In this document: in pieces, positions 17,038-26,283 of the stretch
Layout of the letters: each line of letters begins with the position of its first letter
Numbering within the stretch: the stretch's first letter is position 1
Source of the DNA: VXYL01 sp965243095
GTDB taxonomy: Bacteria; Pseudomonadota; Gammaproteobacteria; Pseudomonadales; Azotimanducaceae
NCBI GenBank assembly: GCA_965243095.1
Contig: OZ251530.1
Span: forward strand, 248,001 to 312,000
DNA length: 64,000 nucleotides
Direction: 5' to 3'
Notes under the pieces: model-generated
The model's database searches: none
What the model was told of the DNA's origin: nothing
The model's input: the letters and a program-made list of their open reading frames with translations, nothing else
Program-made: the position numbers and the translations under genes

Positions 17038-17356
17038 TTGATGTTCCTCCCTCGTTTAGAGTTGCTTTGTGCCCCCGTCGCAGCCAGCCGACCGCGAATC
17101 GGGAGGTTGAGTCTAGCGCATTAAACGGGAGTGTGTGCGATGCGAAAATTCGCCGGGGTGTACGACAGATCTTTGGTAAGGGTGTCCGCGCCAAGCGGGG
17201 AAACGCAGGCGTTCCGCCTGCATGCGGGCGAGACGCCCGCGCTCCCAGCACCCGTTACCAAAGATCTGTCGTACACCCAATTCGCCGAAAAAAGGTGCCG
17301 CTGAGGGCAAAGCCATCACTACTGTTCCGTTGCGGGGTGGACCGCTTGTCCACCAC
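17038..17356. other. Intergenic region carrying the MITE-like element
   Basis: About 320 bp between the thiolase gene (transcribed away) and the Uma2 gene stop. Apart from the element at 17156-17278 I see no coding or RNA signal. Confidence 0.6.
17156..17278. mobile_element. 123-bp MITE-like element with 24-bp perfect terminal inverted repeats
   Basis: The two ends are 24-bp perfect inverted repeats: left 17156-17179 starts GGGTGTACGACAG, right 17255-17278 is its complement ending GTACACCC. Directly outside, both sides carry the 9-bp direct repeat AATTCGCCG (17147-17155 and 17279-17287), the signature of a target-site duplication. Inside are two hairpins, GCAGGCG-TTC-CGCCTGC and GCGGGCG-AGA-CGCCCGC, the same as R1. 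It encodes nothing. A parent transposase with these ends is not in the window. Confidence 0.85.
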
Positions 17357-18130
17357 TCACGGCGAATGGCCGGCCTGCGAACGCCGCAGCGCAGCCTCCA
17401 ACTCGGCAACGCGGGCCTCGGCGGCCGAGCGGGCGGCTTCGGCGGCCTTCCGCTGCGCGACCTCTTGTTTGATTTGGGCTTCGGCGCGTTCGGCGGCCGC
17501 GTCGACCTCGGGCCGATGTCGGACGACTTTCCCCGTCGCCGCGTCGCGGAAGCGCAGCAACAGGCCGTCCGTGGACACGTCCAAGCGCAGAATCTTGCTG
17601 CGGATCACCCGCTCGCCGTACGCCAGCCGCCACGGCAGCGGCTGATACTTGCCGGCGACCAACTTCAGCCCTTGCAGCCGCGGCGTCCCGCGCGGATACG
17701 CTTCGCCCGTCGGATCGAACAGCCAGTACTCCGGCACACCGATCTCCGCGTACTTCTGCCGCTTGTCGGTGCGGTCTTTCGCCTGGGTGCCCGGCGACGC
17801 CACCTCCAGCACCCAGTCCGGCGGCTTGCCCTCCTTCCACACGAAATAGCTTGAGCGCAGGTGCATTCCCAGTCCCAAGGCCACCAGCACGTCCGGCGCG
17901 ATCCTGTTGCGGTTGTTGCCCCGCTCCGGGTACACCAGAATGTCCACCGCCACCAACGCATCCGGGCGCACCGACTCGAGGTCGCCGGCGGCGCCCATCA
18001 TGGCGGTCGCCTGGGCCATGTTGTCGGCCATCGGCTCACCGTCCGAGCAGGGGTAGAACACGTCGTCCACGCGGGTGGCGTGGAGGTTGGGGGCGGCCGA
18101 AGGGGCCGCGGCCGGCAGGGGCGTTGGCAT
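17357..18130 (-). CDS. Uma2-family (DUF820) endonuclease-like protein
   Basis: The 257-residue protein has the Uma2 core: APDVLVALGLG carrying an acidic residue, then KPPDWVLEVASPGT with the ExxSP pattern, then KYAEIGVPEYWLFDP. These proteins adopt a PD-(D/E)XK fold but their role is undefined; they are abundant in cyanobacteria and large genomes. The C-terminal 60 residues form a charged coiled coil (AERAEAQIKQEVAQRKAAEA). Start ATG 18130. Confidence 0.85.
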   Translation of the reverse strand: MPTPLPAAAPSAAPNLHATRVDDVFYPCSDGEPMADNMAQATAMMGAAGDLESVRPDALVAVDILVYPERGNNRNRIAPDVLVALGLGMHLRSSYFVWKEGKPPDWVLEVASPGTQAKDRTDKRQKYAEIGVPEYWLFDPTGEAYPRGTPRLQGLKLVAGKYQPLPWRLAYGERVIRSKILRLDVSTDGLLLRFRDAATGKVVRHRPEVDAAAERAEAQIKQEVAQRKAAEAARSAAEARVAELEAALRRSQAGHSP

Positions 18131-18242
18131 GGGGCTGTTCTCCGTCGTGTCTTCTTGGCGCGGCTCCGGGCCGCGCTACGGTTGAAAATAGCATAGTCGT
18201 TGGGGATTCCGCGCGGTTGCGCCGCTTTCGGCTGGGTTCCAA

Positions 18243-19667
18243 TCAGGTGCCCGGCGTGAGCACTGCCGGCGGGCGCACGACTTCGGGGGTGATGAACACG
18301 AACAGCTCCTGCTTGTCGTCGCGTTGCAGGGTGCGGCGGAACAGTCGGCCGATGAGGGGCAGGCCGCCGAGGAGGGGCGTGCGCGTGGTGGCTTGGTGCT
18401 TGTCGGTTTGGAAGATGCCGCCGAGCACCACGGTTTCGCCGTCCGCCACCATGGCGCGGGTGACGATGCGCGTGGTGTTGATGCTCGGCACGCCGTAGTA
18501 GATCTTGCCCACGGTGTCCTGCTTGATCTCCAAGTCCAACACCACGCGATCGTCCGGCGTCACCTGCGGCGTCACTTGCAGTTGCAGCACGGCGTCCTTG
18601 AAGGAGATGGACGTGCCGCCGGCGTGGGTGGCCTCTTGGTAGGGGATCTCCACGCCGGTCTCGATGCTGGCGGTGCGCTTGTCCGTGGTCACCACCGTCG
18701 GGCGGGCGATGATTTCCGCTTCGCCGGCGGCTTCGAGGGCGGAGAGTTCCACGTCGAGCAGGAAGCCCGGGCCGGTCCAGCCGAAACCGATGCTGCTCGC
18801 GCCCTGTTCGGCGACGCCTAGATCAGCCACCAGATCGCCGGGGTGGCTGATCGCGCCGCGCCCGCCTTCGGCGTCGGCGACGATGTTCTGCAACTCCGAG
18901 AGCGTTTGCAGGCTGCCGCCGATTTTCAGGTGGCGCCGGCCGCGTTGGGCGTGGCCGCCGCCGCCCCAGCGCACACCCAAGTGTTCGGAGAAGTTGTTGT
19001 TGGCGCTGACGACGCGGGCTTCGATCCGCACTTGGCGCACCGGCACGTCCAGCCGTTCCACCACTTCGCGGATGGCGGCGAGGTTGGCTGCCGTTTCCGT
19101 GACGATGAGCGCGTTGGTGCGCGTGTCCAACAGTATTCGACCGCGTTCGGAGCGGGCAAACGCGCCGGCCTCGGTGCCGAAAAGCTCCACCAATGCCGCG
19201 GCGTCGGCGTAGCGTATGCGGATGAAGGCGGTTTCCAGCGGCGCGAGTTCCGCCAGCGCGCGGCGGCTTTCCAGTTCGGCTTGCTCGCGCGCCGCCAGCG
19301 CCTCGGCCGGCGCGATCAGGAGCACGTTGCCGCTCTGCCGCTGGCCGAGGCCGTTGCTGGTGAGAATCAAGTCCAGCGCCTCGTCCCAGGGGATGTCCTC
19401 CAAGCGCACGGCGATCACGCCGGCGACGTCCTGCGCCACCACCAAGTTCACGCCGGCGAAGTCCGCGATGAGTTGCAGGGCGGCGCGCAGCTCCACGTTC
19501 TGCAGGTTCAGCGACATGCGCTCGCCGGTGTAGCGCGGGGGTTCAGCCGTTGCGGGTTCGGCGGCCGGCGGCTCCTGCGCGGGCGCGGCGGTGGACAAAG
19601 CGGTCAGCGCTATGGCGACCGCCAAGGCAAGTGGGAAGGTTCGCAAACTGCTGCTGCGTTGGGTCAT
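18243..19667 (-). CDS. pilQ: Type IV pilus secretin PilQ, short form
   Basis: The 474-residue outer-membrane secretin has a signal peptide (1-30), one STN-like N-domain (LNLQNVELRAALQLIADFAG) and a NolW-type N1 domain (AFIRIRYADAAALVELFG, then GRILLDTRTNALIVTETAAN). The secretin core follows (VRQVRIEARVVSANN, GEAEIIARPTVVTTDKR, TPLLGGLPLIGRLFRR, ELFVFITPEVV). Classical PilQ is about 700 residues and has AMIN peptidoglycan-binding domains between signal and N-domains; these are absent here. It overlaps by 4 nt the upstream pilO-pilP fusion. Confidence 0.93.
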   Translation of the reverse strand: MTQRSSSLRTFPLALAVAIALTALSTAAPAQEPPAAEPATAEPPRYTGERMSLNLQNVELRAALQLIADFAGVNLVVAQDVAGVIAVRLEDIPWDEALDLILTSNGLGQRQSGNVLLIAPAEALAAREQAELESRRALAELAPLETAFIRIRYADAAALVELFGTEAGAFARSERGRILLDTRTNALIVTETAANLAAIREVVERLDVPVRQVRIEARVVSANNNFSEHLGVRWGGGGHAQRGRRHLKIGGSLQTLSELQNIVADAEGGRGAISHPGDLVADLGVAEQGASSIGFGWTGPGFLLDVELSALEAAGEAEIIARPTVVTTDKRTASIETGVEIPYQEATHAGGTSISFKDAVLQLQVTPQVTPDDRVVLDLEIKQDTVGKIYYGVPSINTTRIVTRAMVADGETVVLGGIFQTDKHQATTRTPLLGGLPLIGRLFRRTLQRDDKQELFVFITPEVVRPPAVLTPGT

Positions 19668-20683
19668 TGGTCTTTTCCTATGTCTTCGGGGGCGGCGGGA
19701 GCGGTTTCCATCGTCACGGTGCGCGGTCGCCGCAGCCAGCCGCCGTTGTCGTCTTGGACGGTTTCCACGAGGTCGATGCTGGCGTCGTGGACCTTGGCGA
19801 TGCGTCCTTGGTCGGTGCCCAGGTAATCGCCAGCGGTCACGCTGTGGACGTTGCCGTCCGGGGTTTGCATCAGGGCGCGGCGCACGCCTTGCGTGGCAAG
19901 CGTGCCCACCAGCCGTAGCTGTTCCAGCGGCAGTCGCTCCAACGGCTGCCGGCCGCGTCCGTCGCTGGGGGCGTTGGCCGCGCCGGCAGGTCGTTCGATG
20001 GCCAGACCGGGCGTGGAAGGCTGGAACGGATCGCGCTCGCGGGTTGCGCGGTAGCTGGCAGCTTCGCTTGGTTGCTGTGCAACGGCGGGCTCGTCGCTGT
20101 CGTTGATGTTGCCGGTGTCGGCGACGCGGTAGGTCTGCAAGGTCGCCGTCATCATCAAAGCGCCGGCAACGGCGTGGTCCGGCGCTGGTTCGAGCTGGAA
20201 GTCGTGCGTCGTCACCAGCACCGGCAGCGCGGCGAGGTCGGCGGCGAATGCTCCGAGGTCGTGGTAGGCGCCCACGAGGGCGAGCGAGATGGGTTGCTCG
20301 GTGTACTCGGCGGTCTCGCGCTCCGGCGTCAAGGCGATGTTCGCCACCGTCAAATTCCGTGCGGCCGCGGCTTGGCCGATGCCTTCAACCACGGTGGTTG
20401 CGTCCGCTTGCGCCGTTAACTGCCGGGCAAGAGTCGCATAGGCGCCGGCCGCCCGGTTCCGCTCGGTGCGAACGGCGGCCAATTTCGGGGCCGCGGCGGC
20501 CTTGCGCTCGTGTTCGGCGCGCAAGGCGTCTTGCTGCCGTTGCTCGCCGGCCCACTCGGCGCGGAGGCCAGCCAATGCAAGGAAGTAGCCGACCGCCAAT
20601 ACGAGCGCCGCGGTGGCGACGCAGCACAGCGCCTTGGCGGCGAGCGGCAGCCGATCCAAATCGGGCATGTCGAACTCAAGCAT
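19664..20683 (-). CDS. PilO-PilP fusion, type IV pilus alignment protein
   Basis: One 339-residue reading frame carries two normally separate proteins. Residues 1-185 are PilO: a short cytoplasmic start, TM helix about 18-40, coiled coil 45-90, then the ferredoxin-like periplasmic fold (PISLALVGAYHDLGAFAADL). Residues about 205-330 are PilP: YRATRERDPFQP, then LPLEQLRLVGTLATQG and the HSVTAGDYLGTDQGRIAKV beta-domain. PilP is usually a separate lipoprotein; its Cys lipobox and signal are lost because PilO's helix anchors it. It overlaps pilQ by 4 nt and begins 4 nt after pilN. Confidence 0.9.
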   Translation of the reverse strand: MLEFDMPDLDRLPLAAKALCCVATAALVLAVGYFLALAGLRAEWAGEQRQQDALRAEHERKAAAAPKLAAVRTERNRAAGAYATLARQLTAQADATTVVEGIGQAAAARNLTVANIALTPERETAEYTEQPISLALVGAYHDLGAFAADLAALPVLVTTHDFQLEPAPDHAVAGALMMTATLQTYRVADTGNINDSDEPAVAQQPSEAASYRATRERDPFQPSTPGLAIERPAGAANAPSDGRGRQPLERLPLEQLRLVGTLATQGVRRALMQTPDGNVHSVTAGDYLGTDQGRIAKVHDASIDLVETVQDDNGGWLRRPRTVTMETAPAAPEDIGKDQ

Positions 20684-20687
20684 TGGT

Positions 20688-21287
20688 TCATTCCTCTTCT
20701 GGGCGCTGTTGCGCCACGTTCGTTGGGGGAGAGTTGGGTGCGGCCAGCAGGCACGACAGCTCGAAAACCGCCGTGCCGGCGCCGTAGCGTTGCTGGCCGT
20801 CTTCGGCCGCGGTGGCGGTCTTGAGCACGGGCGTCTCGAGCCGCTCCACGTCGGCCAGATTGCGCATCAGCGCGGAGATCTGCTCGTGCGATTGCGCGGC
20901 ACCGCGAATCGTGATGGATTGGCCTTCGCGGGCGACGTGCGTGTAGTGGATGCCGGGCACCACCGCCTCGGCAAGCGCCGATAGCGCCGTCACCGCGGTT
21001 TCCCGCTCCCGCCAAAGGCCGCGCAGCGTGGCGGCGCGCACCTCGAACGCCTCGCGCTCGCGCCGCAGCTGGTCGATTGCGGTGACGCGGGTGTCCAAGG
21101 TGGCGAGGGCGACCATCAGCTCGTCATTGGCGCGGCGCTCGCGCTCGACGCCATCGGCGATGTGCAACCCCACAAACACAAGCGCAAGCGCCGCGCCGGT
21201 GGCGGACGCGGCCAACGCACCCAAGAACCAGCGCAGCCGCCGCTGTCGCCGGCGTTCGCGCCAAGGGAGGAGGTTCATGTTGTTCAT
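20688..21287 (-). CDS. pilN: Type IV pilus inner-membrane protein PilN
   Basis: The 199-residue protein begins MNNMNLLPWRERRR, the conserved cytoplasmic INLLPWR motif that binds PilM. A TM helix (about 20-42), a coiled coil and a ferredoxin-like domain (HYTHVAREGQSITIRGAAQS) follow. ATG 21287 overlaps the pilM stop and has TAGGAGC upstream; an internal ATG at 21278 also would give the motif. It pairs with the PilO domain in the periplasm. Confidence 0.93.
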   Translation of the reverse strand: MNNMNLLPWRERRRQRRLRWFLGALAASATGAALALVFVGLHIADGVERERRANDELMVALATLDTRVTAIDQLRREREAFEVRAATLRGLWRERETAVTALSALAEAVVPGIHYTHVAREGQSITIRGAAQSHEQISALMRNLADVERLETPVLKTATAAEDGQQRYGAGTAVFELSCLLAAPNSPPTNVAQQRPEEE

Positions 21288-22342
21288 GGGTTTGCTCCTA
21301 GGCTCGGCGCAGGCGAGAACGCGGGCCAGCCGCGCCGGGCCAAGCCCCATGCGGTCAACAACGCGGGCCCGGCATCGTCAAGGGGTGGCTTGCGCGGCTC
21401 CGCCTCGCAATCAAGCGCCGCGGTCGGAAGCGCCAATTCCACCGCCAGACCCAAACGCTCGCCCGCAAGCGCGGCGAGCCCGGGCGTGTCCGCACGTTCG
21501 CCGGCCAGCAGCAACCGCGCCGCCCCGGCAACGCCCGGCGCAGTAAGCGCCAACCGCGCCAGCCGGGCGACTTCGCGCACGAGTTCATCCGCCGTCGCCG
21601 CCGCGCCGGCCGTCGCAGCCAACGGTTCCTGCCGCACGAAAACCACATCCTCCCCGGCGACGGCGAGCAAGGTTGTGGCGCACTCGCCCAGCGTGGCAAC
21701 CAGCAGCGGCGCGGCACCGCGCCCGGCGTCCAGGCAATGCGCCGCCCGCGCCAAGGCGGCCGTCTCCACTTCCACGAACGCGGCTTTCAAGCCGCCGGCT
21801 GCCGCGGCCGCTTCGCGCTGGCGGACCTGATCGAGATGGCAGGCGACCACTTCCACTTCCACCAGCGCCGGATCGTCCAAGCACAGTTGCGAGAGTTCGA
21901 AATCGAGCGCGGTCTCGTCCGGCGGGAACGGGAGGTGCCGTTCCGCCTCCAGCGCCACCTCCACTTCCAGCTCTTCGTCGGTGAGGCCGGCGTCCAGGCG
22001 CAGCGTCTTCGTCACCGCGGCCGAGTGGGGCACCGCCAACGCCGCGCCCCGCGCTTTCGCGCCGACGCGCGCTCGCAGACGGCGGATGGCTTCGCCAACG
22101 GTGCCCGGATCGCTTATATTGGCGTTGGCGTTCGCGGCTTCCACAGCGCCCGGCGGCAGCGGCTCGATGCCCCACGTTCGCGCCTGCGGCGTTTTCGCCG
22201 ATGCGCGGTGCGACAGCTCGACCAGCTTGACGGCGGTGGCGCCGATGTCGACGCCGACGAAAGAACGGCGCGGCCGGCGGGCTGTCGCGGCGAACAACGG
22301 CCGCTTGGATTTGGAACTGGAATTGCGCTTTGGCGGTCTCAA
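21284..22342 (-). CDS. pilM: Type IV pilus ATP-binding protein PilM
   Basis: The 352-residue cytoplasmic actin-like protein has the phosphate-1 motif SFVGVDIGATAVKLVEL near the N-terminus and later ATPase-fold segments (AEEVALEAERHLPFP-like, CATTLLAVAGEDVVFVRQE). It binds the PilN N-terminus and couples to pilus motors. The start is TTG 22342: AAGGAG lies 7 nt before it, giving a normal-length protein. A frame open farther upstream enters mrcA and is disregarded. Only 49 bp separate it from divergent mrcA, so both promoters must lie in or close to that gap. Confidence 0.9.
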   Translation of the reverse strand: MRPPKRNSSSKSKRPLFAATARRPRRSFVGVDIGATAVKLVELSHRASAKTPQARTWGIEPLPPGAVEAANANANISDPGTVGEAIRRLRARVGAKARGAALAVPHSAAVTKTLRLDAGLTDEELEVEVALEAERHLPFPPDETALDFELSQLCLDDPALVEVEVVACHLDQVRQREAAAAAGGLKAAFVEVETAALARAAHCLDAGRGAAPLLVATLGECATTLLAVAGEDVVFVRQEPLAATAGAAATADELVREVARLARLALTAPGVAGAARLLLAGERADTPGLAALAGERLGLAVELALPTAALDCEAEPRKPPLDDAGPALLTAWGLARRGWPAFSPAPSLGANP

Positions 22343-22391
22343 GACAACACTCCTTACTTTCTGGCCTCTTTCGGCCTCCTCCGGTGGGTGA

Positions 22392-25016
22392 ATGGCATTG
22401 GCGGATTTCCGGCTTTCTTCCCTAACGCGCCTGCCGGGGTCGGCGAAAGGCGGCGGCATCCGCAACGTCTTGCGTGCGGCGCGGGTGTTTCTCGAAGAGT
22501 GGCCGCGGCTACGCAAAACGCTGGCCACTATTTTGTGGCTTGCGGGGGCCGGTTTTTGTGCGACATCTCTCGGATTTGCGTCAGTTTTTAGCTATCTCGG
22601 GCCTAAGATTCCGTCCATAGAGACCTACCGACATTACCGATACGAAACGCCGCTGCGCATCTACACCGCGGATGGCGCGTTGATCGGCGAGTTCGGCCGG
22701 CGCCTCATCCCCATCGCGCTCGAAGACGTGCCGCGGCACTTCCTGAACGCCCTCGTCGACACCGAGGACAAGCGCTTCCACCGGCACTTCGGCATCGACC
22801 TCATCTCGCTGGTCAACGATGTCGTGGGCTTGGCGATTTCGGACGTCCGCACCGGCGCGAGCACCATCACCATGCAGCTCGCCAAGGTGGTTTCCTTCGA
22901 CCGCTCGCAGGTGTTCATCCGCAAATTCAAGGAGATGATCACCGCGCTGCAGATCGAGCGCGAGCTGAGCAAGGACGAGATCCTGGCGCTCTACGTGAAC
23001 ATCATGGCGTTCGGCAAGAACGCCTACGGCGTACAGGCGGCGGCGCACACCTACTACGGCAAGCCGGCCGCCGAGTTGAACATCCCGCAGCTCGCCATGC
23101 TGGCCGGCATCCTCAAGAAGCCCGAAGGCGGCAACCCCATCAACGGCCCGGAATGGGCGCTGAAACGCCGCAATCTGGTGCTGCGCCGGATGTTGGCGCA
23201 GGGTTCGATCGACGATGCCGAGTACCGAACGGCGGTGGCCGCGCCCATCACCGCCCGGGTGTTCCAACGCGGCATCGATCTCGCCGCGCCGTACCCCGCC
23301 GAGCGGGTGCGGCGCGATCTGTTCGCGCGCTTCGGCCAAGACATCTATTCGGGCTTCCTCGCGCACACCACCTTGGACGCCAAGATGCAGGCGGCGGCGC
23401 AGCGGGCGGTGCGGCAGGGCCTTGTGGACTACGACCGGCGGCACGGTTATCGCGGGCCTGCGGGCAGCGTGGACTTCGCATCCGGCGAAGACTCCGCGGG
23501 AGCCGATGCGGGGCTGGATGCGAACGCGGTTGCCGCGGCCTTGGCCCCCTATCCGCCAAGCGGCGATATGGAACCCGCTTTGATCGTCTCGGTGGCCGAG
23601 ACCGAGGCTGCGGCGCGGCGCGGGAACGGCGAGTTGCTGGCGATTGGCTGGGAAGGCTTGCGCTGGGCGCGGCCGTTCCTCGGCACCGACAGCATGGGGC
23701 CGCGGCCGAAACAAGCGGCGGACGTGGTGGCGGTGGGGGATGTGGTGTACGTCCAGTCCGTCGGCGACGACGAGTGGCGGTTGGCGCAACCGCCGGAGCT
23801 GCAAGGCGCGTTGGTGGCGCTGGATCCGCGCAGCGGCGGCATCCGCGCCGTGGTCGGCGGTTGGGATTTTCGCGCCCAGCAGTTCAACCACGCGCTGCAG
23901 GCGCGACGGCAGCCGGGCTCCGGTTTCAAGCCGTTCTTGTACTCGGCCGCTTTGGCCAACGGCGTCACCCCGGCGACCATTTTCTGGGACGTGCCGCACG
24001 TCTTCGACGATCCGGGCCTGGAGACGCAATACCGTCCCCGCAACGACGGCGGGTTCGAGGGGCCGATGCCGCTGCGCCGCGGCCTCTACCGCTCCAAGAA
24101 CGCGGTCTCCATCGGCGTGCTCTTGCAGGTGGGCGTTGACCCCGTCCTAGAGCATGTGACCAAGTTCGGCTTCGCCGACGACCTGCTGCCGCGCAACACC
24201 CAACTCGCCGTTGGCGGCGGCCCGATGCTGGTGACGCCGGAGCAGATGGCGGCCAGCTACGCCGTCTTCGCCAACGGTGGCTTCCGCGTGGAGCCCCACC
24301 TCATCGACCGCGTACACAGGCAGGATGGCAGCTTGGTGTTCGCCTCCCGCCACCCGGTAGTCTGCGATCCTTGTGTGCCAGACGCCCAAGACGCGGTGGC
24401 GATGGCGGAGAGCGGGTTCTCGTTGGCGGAAACAGCCACTGAGGCGGATGCGGACAGCTTCTCGCTGGCCCAGACACCGACGGAAGAAACCACCGAGCAC
24501 GCCGCCCCGTTGCCGCCGCCCCCGGCGGAGCGCGTGCTCGACGCCCGCAACGCCTTCATCATGCGCTCGCTGCTCGGCGACGTGATCCGGCGCGGCACCG
24601 GCAACCGCGCTTGGAGAACGCTGGAGCGCACCGACCTCGGCGGCAAAACCGGCACCACGGACGACGCCACGGACACTTGGTTCAACGGCTTCCATCCGCA
24701 TCTGGTCGCCACCGCGTGGGCGGGGTTCTCGGACGGACGCTCCACCGGCAAGAACGAGTTCGGCTCCAAAACGCCGCTCTCCATCTGGATCGACTTCATG
24801 CGCGAAGCGCTGGCCGACGAGCCGATGGCCACGCCGCTGATCCCCGACGGCGTGGTGAGCGTGAAGATCAACCCGGCAACCGGCTTGGTGGCCGCGCCGG
24901 GAGACGCCGGCGCCAAGTTCGAGTATTTTCTAGAGGAACACCCGCCGGGCCAAGCGAAACGCGGCCCCGGGCAGCGGAGCGAAAACGGGCCGGCGCGCCC
25001 GGAGGACGTGTTCTAA
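22392..25016 (+). CDS. mrcA: Penicillin-binding protein 1A, bifunctional
   Basis: The 874-residue enzyme polymerises and crosslinks peptidoglycan. TM helix about residues 45-68; GT51 transglycosylase with catalytic E125 (DTEDKRFHRHFGID) and TGASTITMQLAK; an OB-like insert; transpeptidase with nucleophile S510-x-x-K513 (QPGSGFKPF), YRSKNAVS as the SxN motif, and GGKTGTTDDATDTWFNG as KTG. Divergent from pilM, the arrangement known in pseudomonads and relatives. Residues 680-720 form a low-complexity insert before the last transpeptidase motif. dsbB follows after 2 nt. Confidence 0.96.
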   Translation: MALADFRLSSLTRLPGSAKGGGIRNVLRAARVFLEEWPRLRKTLATILWLAGAGFCATSLGFASVFSYLGPKIPSIETYRHYRYETPLRIYTADGALIGEFGRRLIPIALEDVPRHFLNALVDTEDKRFHRHFGIDLISLVNDVVGLAISDVRTGASTITMQLAKVVSFDRSQVFIRKFKEMITALQIERELSKDEILALYVNIMAFGKNAYGVQAAAHTYYGKPAAELNIPQLAMLAGILKKPEGGNPINGPEWALKRRNLVLRRMLAQGSIDDAEYRTAVAAPITARVFQRGIDLAAPYPAERVRRDLFARFGQDIYSGFLAHTTLDAKMQAAAQRAVRQGLVDYDRRHGYRGPAGSVDFASGEDSAGADAGLDANAVAAALAPYPPSGDMEPALIVSVAETEAAARRGNGELLAIGWEGLRWARPFLGTDSMGPRPKQAADVVAVGDVVYVQSVGDDEWRLAQPPELQGALVALDPRSGGIRAVVGGWDFRAQQFNHALQARRQPGSGFKPFLYSAALANGVTPATIFWDVPHVFDDPGLETQYRPRNDGGFEGPMPLRRGLYRSKNAVSIGVLLQVGVDPVLEHVTKFGFADDLLPRNTQLAVGGGPMLVTPEQMAASYAVFANGGFRVEPHLIDRVHRQDGSLVFASRHPVVCDPCVPDAQDAVAMAESGFSLAETATEADADSFSLAQTPTEETTEHAAPLPPPPAERVLDARNAFIMRSLLGDVIRRGTGNRAWRTLERTDLGGKTGTTDDATDTWFNGFHPHLVATAWAGFSDGRSTGKNEFGSKTPLSIWIDFMREALADEPMATPLIPDGVVSVKINPATGLVAAPGDAGAKFEYFLEEHPPGQAKRGPGQRSENGPARPEDVF

Positions 25017-25018
25017 CA

Positions 25019-25537
25019 ATGCCAACGGCACTCGCGACCAACCCCGCCAGCTGGCCGACCCGCGCCTGGCGGTTCTGCGACCGGAAAATCTGGTGGAGCA
25101 TGGCCACCGTCGCGTGGACCGCGAGCCTGATCGGCGGCGCCTTGGTGTTGGAGTACGGATTCGACCTCGCCCCGTGCGCGCTTTGCCTCAACCAGCGCCT
25201 GTGGGTTGTGCTCGCCGGCCTCATCGCCGCGGCCGGCTGCGCCCACAACCCGCGCCTGAGCATCTACCCAGCGCTCACCGCGCTGGCGAGCGTGGGGGGG
25301 GCGATGTTCTCCCTGCGCCATTTGTACCTGCTCACGTTGCCGCCCGGCGCGGTGCCGCGCTGCGGCGTGGATTTCGGCTACATGATCGACGCGTTCCCCC
25401 TCGCCGAAGTGTTGGCCGCGATGCTCTCCGGCACCGGCGAATGTGCCGATCAATCCGCCACCATCCCCGCGCTCGCGCTGGCCGGCTTCGTCGGCATCGT
25501 CGCGCTGGCGTTCCTGCAGTGGCGCAGCCGCCGCTAG
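25019..25537 (+). CDS. dsbB: Disulfide bond formation protein DsbB
   Basis: The 172-residue four-helix membrane protein passes electrons from DsbA to quinone. The first periplasmic loop has CALCLNQR (CxxC plus the quinone-binding Arg), and the second loop contains a Cys pair (PRCGVD…GTGEC). The gene starts 2 nt after the mrcA stop. Length is typical. Confidence 0.92.
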   Translation: MPTALATNPASWPTRAWRFCDRKIWWSMATVAWTASLIGGALVLEYGFDLAPCALCLNQRLWVVLAGLIAAAGCAHNPRLSIYPALTALASVGGAMFSLRHLYLLTLPPGAVPRCGVDFGYMIDAFPLAEVLAAMLSGTGECADQSATIPALALAGFVGIVALAFLQWRSRR

Positions 25538-25545
25538 GCAGCCTG

Positions 25546-26283
25546 TTGGACGAAGGAAGCACACCGGCGGCGGCTAGCGGCAGCGCCAAGCCTTGGGAGT
25601 TCTGGGCCGTCTCCGTTTGGGGCGCGGTGGCGTTCGGGGTGTTTCTCGGCGTGCAAATCGCTGTGCTCTTGGCGTTCCTGGCCACCCCGGGCTACGAGCT
25701 CAAAGACCTTCTGGCCTTGACCCAGAACGGCCTCTACATCTCCGTGGCGACGATTGCCGGCGGCCTTGCCGGCACCGCGGTCTTGTTCGTCGCGGTGCGG
25801 CGCCGCTTCGTCGTGCGCGACTACCTTTCGCTCCGCTGGCCGCGGTTGCGCACGGTGATTCTGTGGATCCTCGCCGCCGCCGGATTCTGGGCCGCGTTCG
25901 ACGCTCTGGCCTTGCTGCTGGATCGGCCGGTGCCGCAGTTCATGGTGGACGTCTACGCCACGGCGGAATCGCCCGCCTTGCTCTTCATCGCGTTGGTGGT
26001 GTTCGCGTCGCTGTTCGAGGAAACGCTCTTTCGCGGCTTTCTGTTTCGCGGCTGGTCGCGCTCGCGGCTGGGCGTCGCCGGCACCATCGCGCTCACGGCG
26101 GCGCTGTGGGCCGCCTTGCACCTGCAATACGGCGCCTTTGAGATCGGCGGGTTGTTCATTTACGGTGCGCTGCTCGGCGTCGCCCGCCACCGCACCGGCT
26201 CTTTGCTGGTGCCTCTGCTGCTGCACGCGCTCACCAACGCGGTGGCGTTCGCGCAGATGGCGTGGAGCGCTACCGGCTCGTAG
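25546..26283 (+). CDS. CPBP-family intramembrane metalloprotease
   Basis: The protein of about 245 residues has seven to eight membrane helices and the CPBP (Abi) motifs FEETLFRGFLFRGW (EExxxR), ALHLQYG (second-site His) and LLHALTNAV. CPBP proteins are intramembrane glutamic/metalloproteases of the Rce1 group, sometimes bacteriocin immunity factors. No ATG is available: I place the start at TTG 25546, 8 nt after dsbB. The 3' end overlaps the convergent CysZ-like gene by 14 nt. Confidence 0.82.
   Translation: MDEGSTPAAASGSAKPWEFWAVSVWGAVAFGVFLGVQIAVLLAFLATPGYELKDLLALTQNGLYISVATIAGGLAGTAVLFVAVRRRFVVRDYLSLRWPRLRTVILWILAAAGFWAAFDALALLLDRPVPQFMVDVYATAESPALLFIALVVFASLFEETLFRGFLFRGWSRSRLGVAGTIALTAALWAALHLQYGAFEIGGLFIYGALLGVARHRTGSLLVPLLLHALTNAVAFAQMAWSATGS

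Noticed and set aside
22343..22528. Extended PilM N-terminus
   Set aside because: It overlaps divergent mrcA; TTG 22342 with AAGGAG fits the family length.
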